Positions 1 through 11,090 of a stretch of DNA of 64,000 nucleotides are shown piece by piece. The position numbers and the translations under genes were made by a program. The notes under the pieces are model-generated. The model did no database searches and was not told where the DNA came from. It saw only the letters and a program-made list of their open reading frames with translations. Numbering within the stretch: position 1 is the stretch's first letter; each line of letters begins with the position of its first letter. Source of the stretch: Cenococcum geophilum 1.58 (taxonomy: Eukaryota; Ascomycota; Dothideomycetes; Gloniales; Gloniaceae); contig KV748182.1 in assembly GCA_001692895.1 (NCBI GenBank), forward strand, positions 1,864,341 to 1,928,340. The letters run 5' to 3'.

Positions 1-2
1 TC

Positions 3-1830
3 TTTAGGGAAGTAAAAGGTCTTAAAGAGGTAAGCGCCGCCGTTTTTAAGAAATGTAAGGAAGGGGACAATCTACTATACGCTAAGGGCGGCTGGCGTGA
101 CTGGCCTAAAAGCGCAGAGCAGATTAATATCCTAGAGTGGTTTAATAACCTAATTAAATTATTTTTGGGCTTTATAGAGGAGTATAGGTCCGCCCTAAAG
201 ATATAACGAACGCTTATCGTATATACCGAGCAGCCCTTATAAGGGTCTACAGCAAAGCGAAAGCTAGATATCGGTTTTATAGATAATCTAATAGCTAGCA
301 AAAGCTCTTAATGCTATTAGTCGCATATACTTATGCTAGAAGAGCTAAAAAGTAATTTAAACACCAATATAGCTTTGTAGGCATGGTTTAATTTAGGAAA
401 ATATATAAGAGAAGTCTTCGCCGCTTAGGACACTCGTCACTTTGTTCTAGGCTTTACCCTCTATAGATCTATTATACGGCTATAGGAGTATAACCAGGTA
501 GGAGGCATCGCATTATTACTATTTAATATTAATAAAGACGGACTATAATTTACCTTAGTAATGTTGGGATTTCTCTAGATAAATAAGGAGCAGCTTGGGT
601 TTAACCCTACTATTCTAATATCGGATAGTAAGCGATATATTAAGGTCGTGCGCAATAATTAGACCGAGTATTTCATCCTTAATAAACTTATAAAGCGGGC
701 ACGCTATATCGCCAGTTAAGCGACTACTTACTAGAAAGTATACCGTAAGGGGGACACCTCTAAGATACCCCTCGTTATTAAAAACTTGTGGTAGTACCCA
801 TAGCGTAAGGAAGAAGGCAAACTGCTACGTAAGGTAATAGAGAAAGAAGTAGTTAATGTAGCTAGGTACTATTACTATAAGACAGTTTATATAGGCGGTA
901 AAGAAGATAATATTTACAATAACGTCCGTAAGGGGCTAGATATTATAAGAGCGACAAACTATAAGCTAGAAGACTTAATAATGCCTCCAAAACCAGCTAG
1001 AGTGAAAATTAGTATAAGGCAAGGCCGAAGTTCTAGTAGAAAGAGGTTATCTAGCCACACCAACGCCCTATTACCGCTTAGTAAGCGTATATGTTTAGGC
1101 TCTCCGCCTAAAGGCGGAAGGCGCCTTATAACCCTAAATTAAGTATATTAATGCATTATTACTAAAGACTACGGAAAGCCTCTTTACGAGGCAAGCTCTT
1201 AGGCTGCAATGCTTACTATACTAAAGGGTGGCATTAAAGGATACAAGTCTTTATATACGCGGGCCAGCATCATCTAATATAATATTTTAATAGGCAACCT
1301 TATAATAAATAAGGAAGACAATAATCCTTTTTAGCCGGTATTCTTAATTAACTTTAATTTTATAATTAAGGAGTAGCGGGAAGGGCCTTTAGGAGCGTGG
1401 GGCAAGACCGGCATAAGAGCGTTTATGGCGATTAAAGTACTCCTAGGCGAGATATACTTAGCTTAGTATAATTTTAAGTCGTTTTTTTAGGTGCTATTCT
1501 GGATATATATTTACTATAATGGACCTAATAAAAAAGGCAACATTGTTAATAGGTTTAATAAGTAAAATTCTATAGATATAGAAGAGCTAGCTAAAATAAA
1601 AAAAGGGGCAGTAGCTAATAAAGAGGATTTTCTTAAGACTGTAGGTGATAACTTTTCACTATACTATCAGCCACTAATCTCTTAGGTTAATAGATTGCGG
1701 AAGGTGGTCTTTTTAGGCGGTAGGAGGCAAAAAGGAAAGAATAAAAAACTTCCTTCTTAAATAAAGGAGGTGCTTTAGGAAGCAAGGAAGGATCTAAAGG
1801 TGCTAGTAGAGTAGATAGAATAATATTTTA
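3..1830 (+). pseudogene. FunK1-type fungal protein kinase relic, RIP-mutated, 5' end cut by window edge
   Basis: One frame (first codon at 3) reads through about 600 codons of a FunK1 kinase. Visible stretches are TAKRKLDIGFID, REVFAA, GFTLYRSIIRL, GFNPTILI, PLVIKN, VVNVARYY, NVRKGLDI, KDYGKPLYEAS, FMAIKVLLGE and RLRKVVF. Stops are almost all TAG/TAA where the family has Trp or Gln (for example LXEYN for LWEYN). The catalytic loop near 1,270-1,300 reads IIXYNILIGNL instead of an H/QRDIS...GNL loop, and the metal-binding DxD near 1,345-1,370 reads INFNF, so both are destroyed. Introns are not needed. The region 1,831-2,089 may be the degenerate C-terminal tail. FunK1 kinases are expanded in fungi and their substrates are mostly unknown. 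The family call is secure; the gene is dead. Confidence 0.85.
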
Positions 1831-2089
1831 TTGCTCTTTTACCGCACAAGTAAAGTTTTACGGAGATTTGGGCGGCTAAGGCTAGGTAGCAGCCTTAGTC
1901 GAAACGTATATAAAACAGCATAGGGCGAGTTGCCTAGGCTAAATAAACCCAGGAAAGCGGATAACCTAATCTTCCGCCAGATCATTAGGTCCCTATACCC
2001 CACTATCCCATATAGGCTTTATATTTCCACAAAACACGTAATTTACTCCCTAGCCTATTAGAAGCAGCCTTATGCCGCCTAAATAGAGG

Positions 2090-2420
2090 CTATAGGAGAA
2101 TTAATCCCCTACTCTAACTAATCCCCTATTTAAATAAGTCCCCTACTTAAACAAATCCCCTACAGGAGCTAATGCCCACGTGTTTCGCCGCCCTATGGGA
2201 ACTAGTCCCCTATTTTAATAAATCCCCTACAGGATCTAGTCCCCTACTCTAATAAATCCCCTACGCTAATAAATCCCCTACGCTAATGAATCCCCTATAC
2301 TAATAAACCCCCTGCTCTAATAAATCCCTTACTCTAACGAATCCCCTATAGGTACCAATATCTACGTGTTCCGCCGCCCTATAGGAACCAATCCCCTATA
2401 GCTTATATTCCCATGCGGCT
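2090..2420. repeat. Imperfect tandem repeat with TCCCCTAC core
   Basis: The core AATCCCCTAC or AGTCCCCTAC recurs every 17-20 bp, often as CTAATAAATCCCCTAC, with interspersed variants and a longer segment (CCGCCCTATRGGAAC) seen twice. It lies between the 3' ends of two convergent gene relics, FunK1 on + and AAA ATPase on -. The array could be an expanded low-complexity C-terminus of the kinase or an independent minisatellite. Confidence 0.75.
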
Positions 2421-2539
2421 TTTGCTCCCCTACGGGGGCCATTAGCTATATCCGCTACTCCCCTATGGGAACTAATCCCCTGCGGCTCCCGTTCTCCCGT
2501 TCTTAAATCTATAAGTAATTCGCCCGCATCATAGCCTAC

Positions 2540-5330
2540 CATATAGGCCTTATTGTTATAGGAGCAAATAAGTATATGGGCTCATGTCCTTATAGGAATA
2601 GAAGCTATCTACAATCGCAATTTTAAGAAAGTAATAAATACTAATGCTACCAGCTATAAGTTCTATAAAACGTATTTGCTGATGCTGTATATATATAAGT
2701 GAATCTATGTATACGAGTTTAAATTCTTAACTAATCCTACGCCTTTAAAGTTACTCTTAAAATCCTGGTTTAACGTAAGAGCTATTCTTAAATGCTTATA
2801 TATAAATTTCTCTTTCTTACTTTTAGCTAAGCCGTAACTAGTCTATATGGCGTTCTTAATCTAATATAGTATATATTAGCGCTAGGCTTATAACTTTCGC
2901 TTAAACATTGCCTTACCTATCTTCCGTTTAATTTATGGTCCAAAAGCCGCTCTATATCTTTTCTAGAGATATTAGGAGCATCGGCTCGCTCTAAGAAGGT
3001 CTTTTACACCTACTCTCTTGCCGGTTTCTTTAGCTCGTTATATCTAAGTATAAGATATATTCTGCTCTATATAGCTGCATTAAATACAGTAATTCTATTT
3101 GTTATAAGAAATATAATGCCTTAGGAATACTCTATCTATTATAGAAAGACGGATACTAGGCTATTACGTTAAACATTATTTAAAGTTCTTTTAGTAAGAA
3201 AGACATTAGCCTTATCTATAAGAAGGACAGCGTTCTAGCAGTAAACGTTTTTAACTATTAGGGCTAGGTTTTGTTCCAAACGGGCTAGATCCGTATTAAG
3301 GTCTCCTATATAAGCCTTCTTATAGTTAGACTGGTATATAAATACACTTATAAAAGGGAACAAACCATATAAAGGGGTCTTCTCTAAGATTTAGCAAGCG
3401 CTTTAGCTGTTAATGTCTTTCCTACCCTAGGTGGGCCACTGAAACGGTTAGCCTTTAAAATAGCTAGTGCCTTACTAGAAAACTTACTATAGTAAGAAGA
3501 CTAGGCCTTTCCTCTTCCCTTTAATTATATTATTAAACTTTAATTTCCTGGACCTAGACTAGTAGCTCTTTATAAGTCCTTAAAGCACCATTTTTTTATC
3601 CTCCTTAATTACGAGTAACTTAAATGCTAAGGGATTCTATTTAATGTCCTTAATGTTAACAACGGCAAATTTACCTATTAGTGCTTATATTAGTATATAT
3701 AATTCGCTAGCTCTAGGAAAAGAGTGCGTAGAAAGCCTAACCCTATTTTTTATCCGCTAAACTAAAGGCTAGGGCTATTGGTGGATAGATTAGGTACTTA
3801 TTATCTCCTATCTCCTTAGGAACTAAACCCTAATTCTTTACGTTACCTTGCTAATTAGTCCCTTAATCATATACGCTAATTCCGTACACATCTATAACGA
3901 TTAGCTGCTTGCTATAGTTAGGATTCTAACAATAAAATGCTATTACGTCTACTATAATACGACCACTTATAGAAAATCTTAACGGGCTATCTTTAGTCTA
4001 GAAAAAGGCGATCCCTTTATATTTATGGTGGTTAATACCTCTTAAAGATATAAACTTCCGGCCATTACTAATAAGATCCTACTTTATCTCGGCTTATCTC
4101 TTATAACGCTCCAACGGAAATACCTTAAGAAACATAATTTTTATAGTTAAACGGAATTCCAGAATAAAGAGGGTGGTTTTTACCTTGCTAAACGCCTTCC
4201 TATTATAGCCAAAATAGTAACAGTTAAGTTTAAAGCTCTTTTCGCTATAAAGTAAGGTTTTAAAGTTACCTAAATTATATATAAGGCATCTTAGTTAATC
4301 CGAGCCTTCGCAAATTATAAGGACGTGCGTATTTGGTTTAAATAAGGCCTAAAGAAGATTAAAATTAATTTTGCCATGGTCTAGAAGCGGTAGGACACTA
4401 TTGATTATAGACGCGAAATGGTCTTTAAGGAATCTTAGTAACCCCTAAAGGTGCCTAGCGCCAATTAAGTTAAGAAAAAGGCTCTTCTAGTATATTTTTA
4501 ACTGGGGTAGGAAATTAAATATAAGGTTTATAGGAATTTAGAAGTTAAATTAGAATAAGCTATATTTATAAAAAGGTTCACTTACTATAGGCTTGTCTTT
4601 CTAAAGGAAGATAGCTTATACGCCGTTTAGTACCACCTATAAGGCGTTTCTCACTTCTTCTAAATTTATGCCTAGGTACGTGTTACAGTCTTTCTTATCC
4701 TTATCTAGCTTAAAGTTAGTATCTAAGTTAATATATTTAAAGGCACCTAAGAGATAGACTAAATTTCTTCCAAAGGATATAAATATACTAATTATATATA
4801 TCACGCTTACTTAACGTATCCGGTGAAGTCTCTATAGTCTTATATTGGCAGCTTTATTTATCCCAGCTATAGCAGACGCTATATTAGTGTATTTCCAAGT
4901 ATGTTTTAAGGATTTCGTAAGCATATATCTTATTTAATACCTTAACTTTAACCTTAGAACCCCTCACTTTAGGTATCTCTTTAACCCCTAAACTCGTAGG
5001 GGAAGGTAGGGGAGGTGGAGGAGGTGGAGGAGGTGGAGGAGGTGGAGGAGGTGGAGGAGGTGGAGGAGGTGGAGAAGGTTAAGTCGCTTAGACTATCTTT
5101 AACACAGCCGCAAATATTTCAATTGTATACTGCGCTAACTGCTTATGATACAGATACGTTCGGCTTGGGCTATTAGGGGGGGTGTTTATGCTATTACAAG
5201 GCAGTAAAGGCGCTGGCGTAATGGGCTTAGATATAACTGGTATTGTTACTCTATAAAGCTTTAGTAACGTAATACTAATCTAAAGAAAGAGCTAAGTGGA
5301 AAGAGGAGCTAGATGGTATTGTTTTTTAGG
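2540..5330 (-). pseudogene. AAA+ ATPase relic (fungal family with N-terminal DUF7025-like region), RIP-mutated
   Basis: Read on the minus strand. The Walker A GPPRVGKTLTAKALA lies at about 3,400-3,437 (family GPPGVGKT; G to R change). Walker B NAVLLIDKANVFLTKR lies at about 3,190-3,240 (family LLIDEADVFL; E to K and D to N), followed by RNSLVSVFL, FLITNRITVFNAAI and SRIYLILRY, the usual sensor/lid region. Upstream, GRKFISLRGINHHKYKGIAF and GRIIVDVIAFY (about 3,940-4,080) match the conserved N-terminal block of these fungal AAA proteins; DUF7025 is my recollection of its name. A frame change lies between Walker A and Walker B and could be an intron or an indel. The start is not identifiable; a polyproline tract near 5,011-5,074 is probably in the N-terminus. 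Convergent with the FunK1 relic. Product would be an ATP-driven remodeller; the gene is dead. Confidence 0.8.
5011..5074. repeat. 9-bp minisatellite GGAGGTGGA, about 7 units
   Basis: Near-perfect GGAGGTGGA units. On the minus strand this reads CCTCCACCT, coding proline in the AAA-relic direction, so it may be a polyproline tract of that protein. It is strikingly free of RIP-type changes although its surroundings are saturated; the repeated strand has few CpA sites flanked for mutation. Confidence 0.9.
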
Positions 5331-6224
5331 CCAGATCTGCCATTTTCTTATATAATATAAGCTGTGCCACGGGTATATCTATACCTCTCTTTTAGTAATA
5401 GGCTACCTTCCCTAATTAATCCTAGTAGGCTTTAGTTAATATACATTAATATTGTCTCCGTTATAGTAAATAAAGCTATAGTATACGTGCTTATTAGCTT
5501 ATATATAGGATCTTAGCTCTAGTACTAGAGTAAGCTTAAAAAAAAGACATCGCCTAATCTAATTATAGAAGGCATAATTAATACAAGGCGCCGTTGCAAG
5601 GAAACGGGTTTAAGTAGTCGCTTTAACTGCTAATAGCCTCCCAACTTAATTTTAGTATTATTCCGGTGGTTTTCTAATAGTTTTTTAATGGTTCTCTAAC
5701 GGTTCCTAAATGCCAAAGGTAAGGCGGAGCATAATAAATGGCCGTATATGTGCATATGCAATGCAATTACCGCCTCTCTATGCCTCTGGCTGGATTCTTA
5801 CTAGAAAAGCATTAAATAAGCGGCTAATTTATCTCCCTAGCACTCCAGTACTTACTAGCTTAGCTATCCAAACGCCTCTATACCTATAATAGCCCGCTAA
5901 TGAATTTTTTTGCAGGCAATTAGCGTTCTATTCTCGTTTTCTAGGTTATTTAAAGCCTCCGATTTTAGACCTATACATACTTTTATACAAATCTCTTCGC
6001 TCTTTAATATTTTTAGTTTTTTAATTTATCTAAGTTAAGGTTAAGGATACGGCATACGGTTAATTAAAGATAGTTATACGCTTGGCTCTAAGAACACTCC
6101 CCTAGCGTTTCTAACATCTACGAAATTATATCCCCAGTAATGTGTTCCATATATAATATATAGAATAATTACCAGCCTTTATATATAAGTTTTTGTAGCT
6201 TTATATATTGCAACTAATCTAGCT
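5331..6224. other. AT-rich RIP-degraded DNA, no feature recognised
   Basis: No frame gives a run longer than short fragments and no family motif was seen. Composition and dinucleotide bias (TA-rich) match the surrounding mutated repeats. Confidence 0.5.
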
Positions 6225-6800
6225 TCTAACGCTAAAATAGAGTAAAATCAGCGATGACTAGAAGAAGGAATTTGAGAGATAACGCGATATTATTTACTCT
6301 CATTTTAAAGACTATGGGTTAATAACGGACGATAAAGAAGATAAGGCTCTCCAAAACCTTATTAATTACTATAACGCTTATAACGATCCGGAGAAAGTTT
6401 AATATTTAAAGGAGATGCTACTTAACCTTAATTGGGGTGAGACCTACTAAGAGATATTTACCAAGAAAATATTATAGGAAGGATAGGAGACATTAAGATA
6501 TAGAATTTAGATATACTGCAGGCCTTAAGAAGCTCCTAGATATAACTTAGTAATAGCACAGCGGTGCTTAATAGATTATCCCCCCTGTTATAGCTAAATG
6601 CGTAATATAACTTTTGTTTAATTTATTTAAAGGGGCATTATCGCTAGGTATGCCGTGACATTATTACTTTAAATGCTTGTTTTTTATAGCCGGAAAACCC
6701 TCCTTTAAAGAGTAACCAAAACCTACCCCTTACTAATTTAGGTATTCTATTTTAGTGGGCGGAACGCCTAGGTGCCAAGACTAGCCCCTAACTATTAGTG
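6225..6800 (+). pseudogene. Unrecognised coding relic with RIP-type stops
   Basis: One plus frame stays readable for about 180 codons, with stops only where Trp/Gln/Arg codons could have been: fragments YSHFKDYGLITDDKEDKAL, NLINYYNAYNDPEKV, YLKEMLLNLNWGETY and EIFTKKIL. The hydrophilic, charged composition looks like real protein rather than chance reading of AT-rich DNA. I do not recognise the family. It might be cargo or an accessory ORF of a transposon. Confidence 0.45.
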
Positions 6801-7639
6801 CTAATAGCGGGCCCTATAACTAATAGAGTAATTATATAAGGGTAAGAGCATTTACTTAACTTAGTTAGGTAAAGTAACTCCTAAGCAAGGCGGGCTAAAA
6901 TCTCAGCTGCGCGGTTAGAGGTGAAGCTAGTTTTACAAGCGACTATATCCAAAAAACTGTTTCTTAAGGAGAGCAAAGCGGTTAATTCTCTTTTTTGCTT
7001 ATATATACGTATTTAAATCGCACTCTTCCTTCTAATAAGTGCCTAACTAATAGGCGGAGTCTTACGTGCCTAGAGTATAGCTTAGTAACTGTGCTTAGTT
7101 TAGGTAGGCAACTTTCTATATCATATATGCATGAGCTAATGCCCTACTATACCGCAATCGGGCGGGCGTAAGGCAATCTTACTAGTTATTAGGCAGCACT
7201 GCTATAATTTTCACTAATATAATATATATATCCCTTTATAGGATGGTACCGAGGGCTAGTAAATCTAGGCGTAGTCGCGGACGCAGCTATATACCATCTA
7301 GCGAATTCGGAGCATATCGGGGCTACGGAAAATTTGTAACATTTTATATACTTACATCTATAGAGCTCTTATTCTTGCGCAAGATCTAAACTTCTTAAAT
7401 ATCCTCACCTTCTATATTTCGGATATTTGGCTATATCTCTAACTCCCGCGCTATAATATCCCCAGGGGCACTTAATTACTTTTAGCTGACTAAAAAGCGT
7501 AAAGCGCATTACCGACTAGGATATAGTGTATATAATTAAGGCATTAAAGTCTTTAACGGATAGCGAACTTATAGAAATATATAAGATAGAGGCAGGTTTC
7601 TCTTTATAGTCTAGTTAGGAATAATTGTGTTATAGACTA
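6801..7639. other. AT-rich RIP-degraded DNA, no feature recognised
   Basis: No motif, tandem array or terminal repeat was found by reading both strands. Confidence 0.45.
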
Positions 7640-8430
7640 ATTTTTAAGTAGCTAAATTGCAACAAGTGCTAAATTGAGTCTGGCCCCTCCACTAAAACCA
7701 TATATTAGACCTCCCCACCCAAAAACACTATGGCCGTTATTATCAATATCTCTAGCGTCGGTAGCTCTCTTAACATCCATTAGAAATCGGATAATAAATA
7801 GGGAAATATTTTTATTGGTATAGTTAGGATAGAAGACAGTAAGAATGGTAATAGATTAGTAATATTATTGTAGGAAGCTAGATAGTACTACCGTTCCCTT
7901 AGGGCCATTAAAATTAAATATACCGTAAAGAAATAGGCTAATTCTATATTCGCATGTGGATACCTTATATAAGACGGTAACATTATTCACTAAAGTAGTT
8001 ATATATTGCCTTTAAGATAGCTATTATCATAAATGGGAACAAGTGGTTTCGGTATAGTTCCGTTAACCGTACTTTACCCCGGACTTAGTTAGATATAATA
8101 ATAGCTTAAACGTCTTATAATATCAGCTAAAAAACCCACCTAGAAAATAAGTCTAAGGCAAATATTAGTTAGTAGTAAATATTTGCCTAATAAGGAATAT
8201 CTTATATACTTAACTGCTCGCCCTAAAGCTATTATTCTTTATATCCTTCCTTAGATTTAGTGACGCCTAATAGAGGTATAGGATTAGAGGCCTTTAAATG
8301 CTTAGTATGAGGTTACTTACGTGTGTCTAGAGAGCTTAGCTTTGGCGCGGCTAACCGATCCAATTTTATAGGCTATAGTAGTAGAGTATCCGCGGTCTGT
8401 TAAGACGCCCGCATAGTAATAGCTATTTAG
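7640..8430 (+). pseudogene. Unrecognised coding relic (about 260 codons)
   Basis: A plus frame beginning near CNKC runs with TAG/TAA at plausible Trp/Gln sites: fragments AVIINISSVGSSLNIH, IFIGIVRIEDSKNGNRL, YYRSLRAIKIKYTV, MGTSGFGIVPLTVLYPGL and ATRPKA-like text. The opposite strand over part of this span also gives a semi-open frame, so orientation is not certain. I do not recognise the product. Confidence 0.35.
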
Positions 8431-8549
8431 TTTTTTGTAGTACCGTACATACTTAATAGGACTAGTTTGGTTAGCTATTAGGTATTATTAAAGTAGGACT
8501 TTTTAACCTTTTGTGGTATATTCCTCTGCCAACGTTTAAAGAATTAGGG

Positions 8550-8930
8550 ATTCTAAGGCTTTTTTATTTTCCTTAATCTCTAAAGGGAGGCGGAGTCTAT
8601 TATGCTCCCTTATACTTATAATGGTTAATTACCTAAGCCTAATAGCACTAATTATTACTATTTAAGGACTATAGTTATTGTTAATCCTCCTTAGGAAATG
8701 CTAGTAGCTCTCCTGCCTCTTACCCGTTTTTAAGCTAGGAGGCTCTACTAGCTTTATAAGTATATTAAAGGCTTCTTAGATACGTTTACGCTTATAAGGC
8801 TTTACGCCTTCCCGGAGTTTAATTATCTTAATAGTTATAAGGAGTTTAGTTATAGCGCTATTAATTAGTAATAGTTGGTGCTAATTTTGTTACGATGCCT
8901 AGATTAATGCTATAGTGTTAGGTTTATTAA
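8550..8930 (-). pseudogene. Unrecognised coding relic, basic protein fragment
   Basis: The minus strand reads NSAITKLL, KIIKLREGVKPYKRKRI, EAFNILIKLVEPPSLKTGKR and LPLEIKENKKALESLIL, interrupted only by TAG/TAA. The Lys/Arg-rich helical composition could suit a nucleic-acid-binding or transposon protein. It may continue into lower coordinates, opposite the relic at 7,640-8,430. No family assigned. Confidence 0.35.
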
Positions 8931-9479
8931 GGAGAGAAGGAGGTTATCCTAAAAAGATTTTAAGTTGGATAGTAGAGGAGGGATTTAAGTAGAGGATTTA
9001 AGGGAGGATTTAAGTAGAAATTGGTTGGAAATTAGTTGGAATTCTCTTAGGCTAAGAGGTATATTTCATTAGTCCTTTAGTAGGGCTTATAGCAGTCGTT
9101 TTTTGGCGCACTAATAATATAGAATAAGCGAAAGGTAGGATGTAAAGTGATCCGTATAAGCCGCCAGGGGAGATAAGCCAGAATGCTAAAGTGTTCTTAA
9201 TTAGAGTAGCATTAAGACTATAGAAATATGGTATAATATAACTAGCTAAGCGAGAATATGGCTTACGTAGGGCGGTAATTAGAGTTTTACTGCTGTATAT
9301 CGTGTAGAGCGTATAAAGAATTTAAATCTATTAAACTGGAAATTATAAGATGCTCCTGCTAAATACGCTAAGGATAAAAATACTAAACTAGAAATAGACC
9401 TTTAAGCTAAAAAGAGCACCACTATCTAAGAACGAGGATATCCTAAACTATTACCTCCGTCCCTTGCGCACGGCAGCTC

Positions 9480-11090
9480 TACCCTTTACTTTCATAGAGT
9501 GCACCTATAGTAATCCAACCTTAGCATACCGGACGCGTCTTTAGTAAGACTTAAGGGCATCTTTAGAATTTAAAAGCCCGCCCTTATAAACCTAGGTGGG
9601 CTTCTAAGCCACCTTATATTCGCGCCCTAACTTAGTCATTCTTTCCCCTAGAATATCGTTAATCTCCCATTTATTACCCAAGTTTATTTCATTAATTTTA
9701 TCTTTTTTAGCCCGGGTACAGCGCTTTATAGTAGGCTCTGGGTTTAAAACGTCGCTCTAGTTATTGGCGACGCCATCGCTATTACTATCCTCATCCTTAT
9801 TATAAATATGACTGCTAGCCTTATTATGCGGTAGTTTAATACCGTAGAGAAGGGTAGACTTCTAAAGCGAAGGGCTGGCGGGCCATGGAGTAAATACTAC
9901 TTGCTAGTTAACTTGCGGGTATTAAGAGTTAAGGTCAAGGACAGGGATAGGAGGACTAGAAGGTAAGTCTTTATAAAAGGCGGGTGGCCTTTATTGCTTC
10001 TAGGGACGTAGACTATTACTACCCTCGCCGCCCTTACCACCCCCGCTACTATCTTTAGCAGAGTTATTAGAATTATAATTAATAACGCCGTCCCGCTCAA
10101 GCTGATTAAGCTTCCGCTTCCTTAGTATTAAGAATAATTTGCCTCCCGTGCTTTCTTTTTTATAATTGCCCTCCTTTCCAATAAGCGGATTATCTATATA
10201 TTATGGTTATTAGGTTATAGTAATAATATTTTTAATATCCGTAACTTACTAATATCATCCGCATCATTGGCTATTGAGTGTTAGTTAGTTACTACGTAGG
10301 TCTCTAACTTCTGTATAGCCTAGGGGACAGCCGTAACATTAATTCCCTTAGCTAGGCTATCCATTTTATTAATGTCTTCTGCTGTAGGATTAAGATAGTT
10401 ATACGTAGATACGCTAAAGAGATCTTCTAGCTCCTCTAAAGAAGGTAGCTCCTTATCCTCGCCGTCCTTATCGCTGCGGTTATTTCCGTCACCTAATAAT
10501 TGTTAAGCAAGGCCGTTATATAGGGGGGAAGTACATACCCGACTTATAAGATACTAGTTAATCGCCGGCTTTATCAGCTTTATTGCTAGTATTGCCGGCT
10601 TTATTGCCTTTGGCTTCGGGTTCCAAGTCTAGGTTGGCTGTATTATCTTTAATAAATATTAGATTCGCTGCTGGCCGTTAGATATATTTATAGTTATTAG
10701 GAAAAGAAGGAGGGGATAATTACTAAATTACCTTAATTGCTTCCTCTAGCGTCTTGGCTGTTACTTTTATTCTTATAAATATCTTTATACTTATTAAAAG
10801 CTTTAGGATCTGCGGGTGCCTTATTAGGTGGATTATTTAAAAAAGGCAATATAGAATAACTTGCCTAAGCGCAACTAGCCTAAATATTTTACAGGATCAT
10901 CTCTTAGAGGGAAGCGAGGTACTCTTCCCTTTTTTGTCCTCCTCTTTTTAGGTATGTTATTTACATTTGCCTTAAAAGCTATAATCATATAATACTAAGA
11001 AGCCTTCGGTTTTTTAGGGGGTGCAGTATAGAAATTAATATTATTAAGTAAAATTTCTAAATAAAAATGAAGGGGTTAAGAAGATGCCAT
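9480..11090 (-). pseudogene. Unrecognised coding relic (about 530 codons), possible chromatin- or transposon-related protein
   Basis: A minus frame begins at a possible ATG at 11,088-11,090 (text MASS then HFYLEILLNNINFYTAPP) and includes YYMIIAFKANVNNIPKKRR, RVPRFPLRDDPVKYLG, LPSLEELEDLFSVS, RAKKDKINEINLGNKW, ILGERMTKLGREYKVA and YKGGLLNSKDALKSY. The final part (GREYKVAWKPTWV-like) has the look of a chromo-type domain, but I cannot confirm this. Stops are RIP-type; one internal frame change is likely near 10,100. A short open frame at 9,897-10,100 in another register is a shadow. Family unknown. Confidence 0.4.

Noticed and set aside
9897..10100. Hydrophobic minus-strand frame as a small membrane protein
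   Set aside because: Part of a longer RIP-degraded relic read in a different register; Leu/Ile/Val richness comes from AT-rich sequence.
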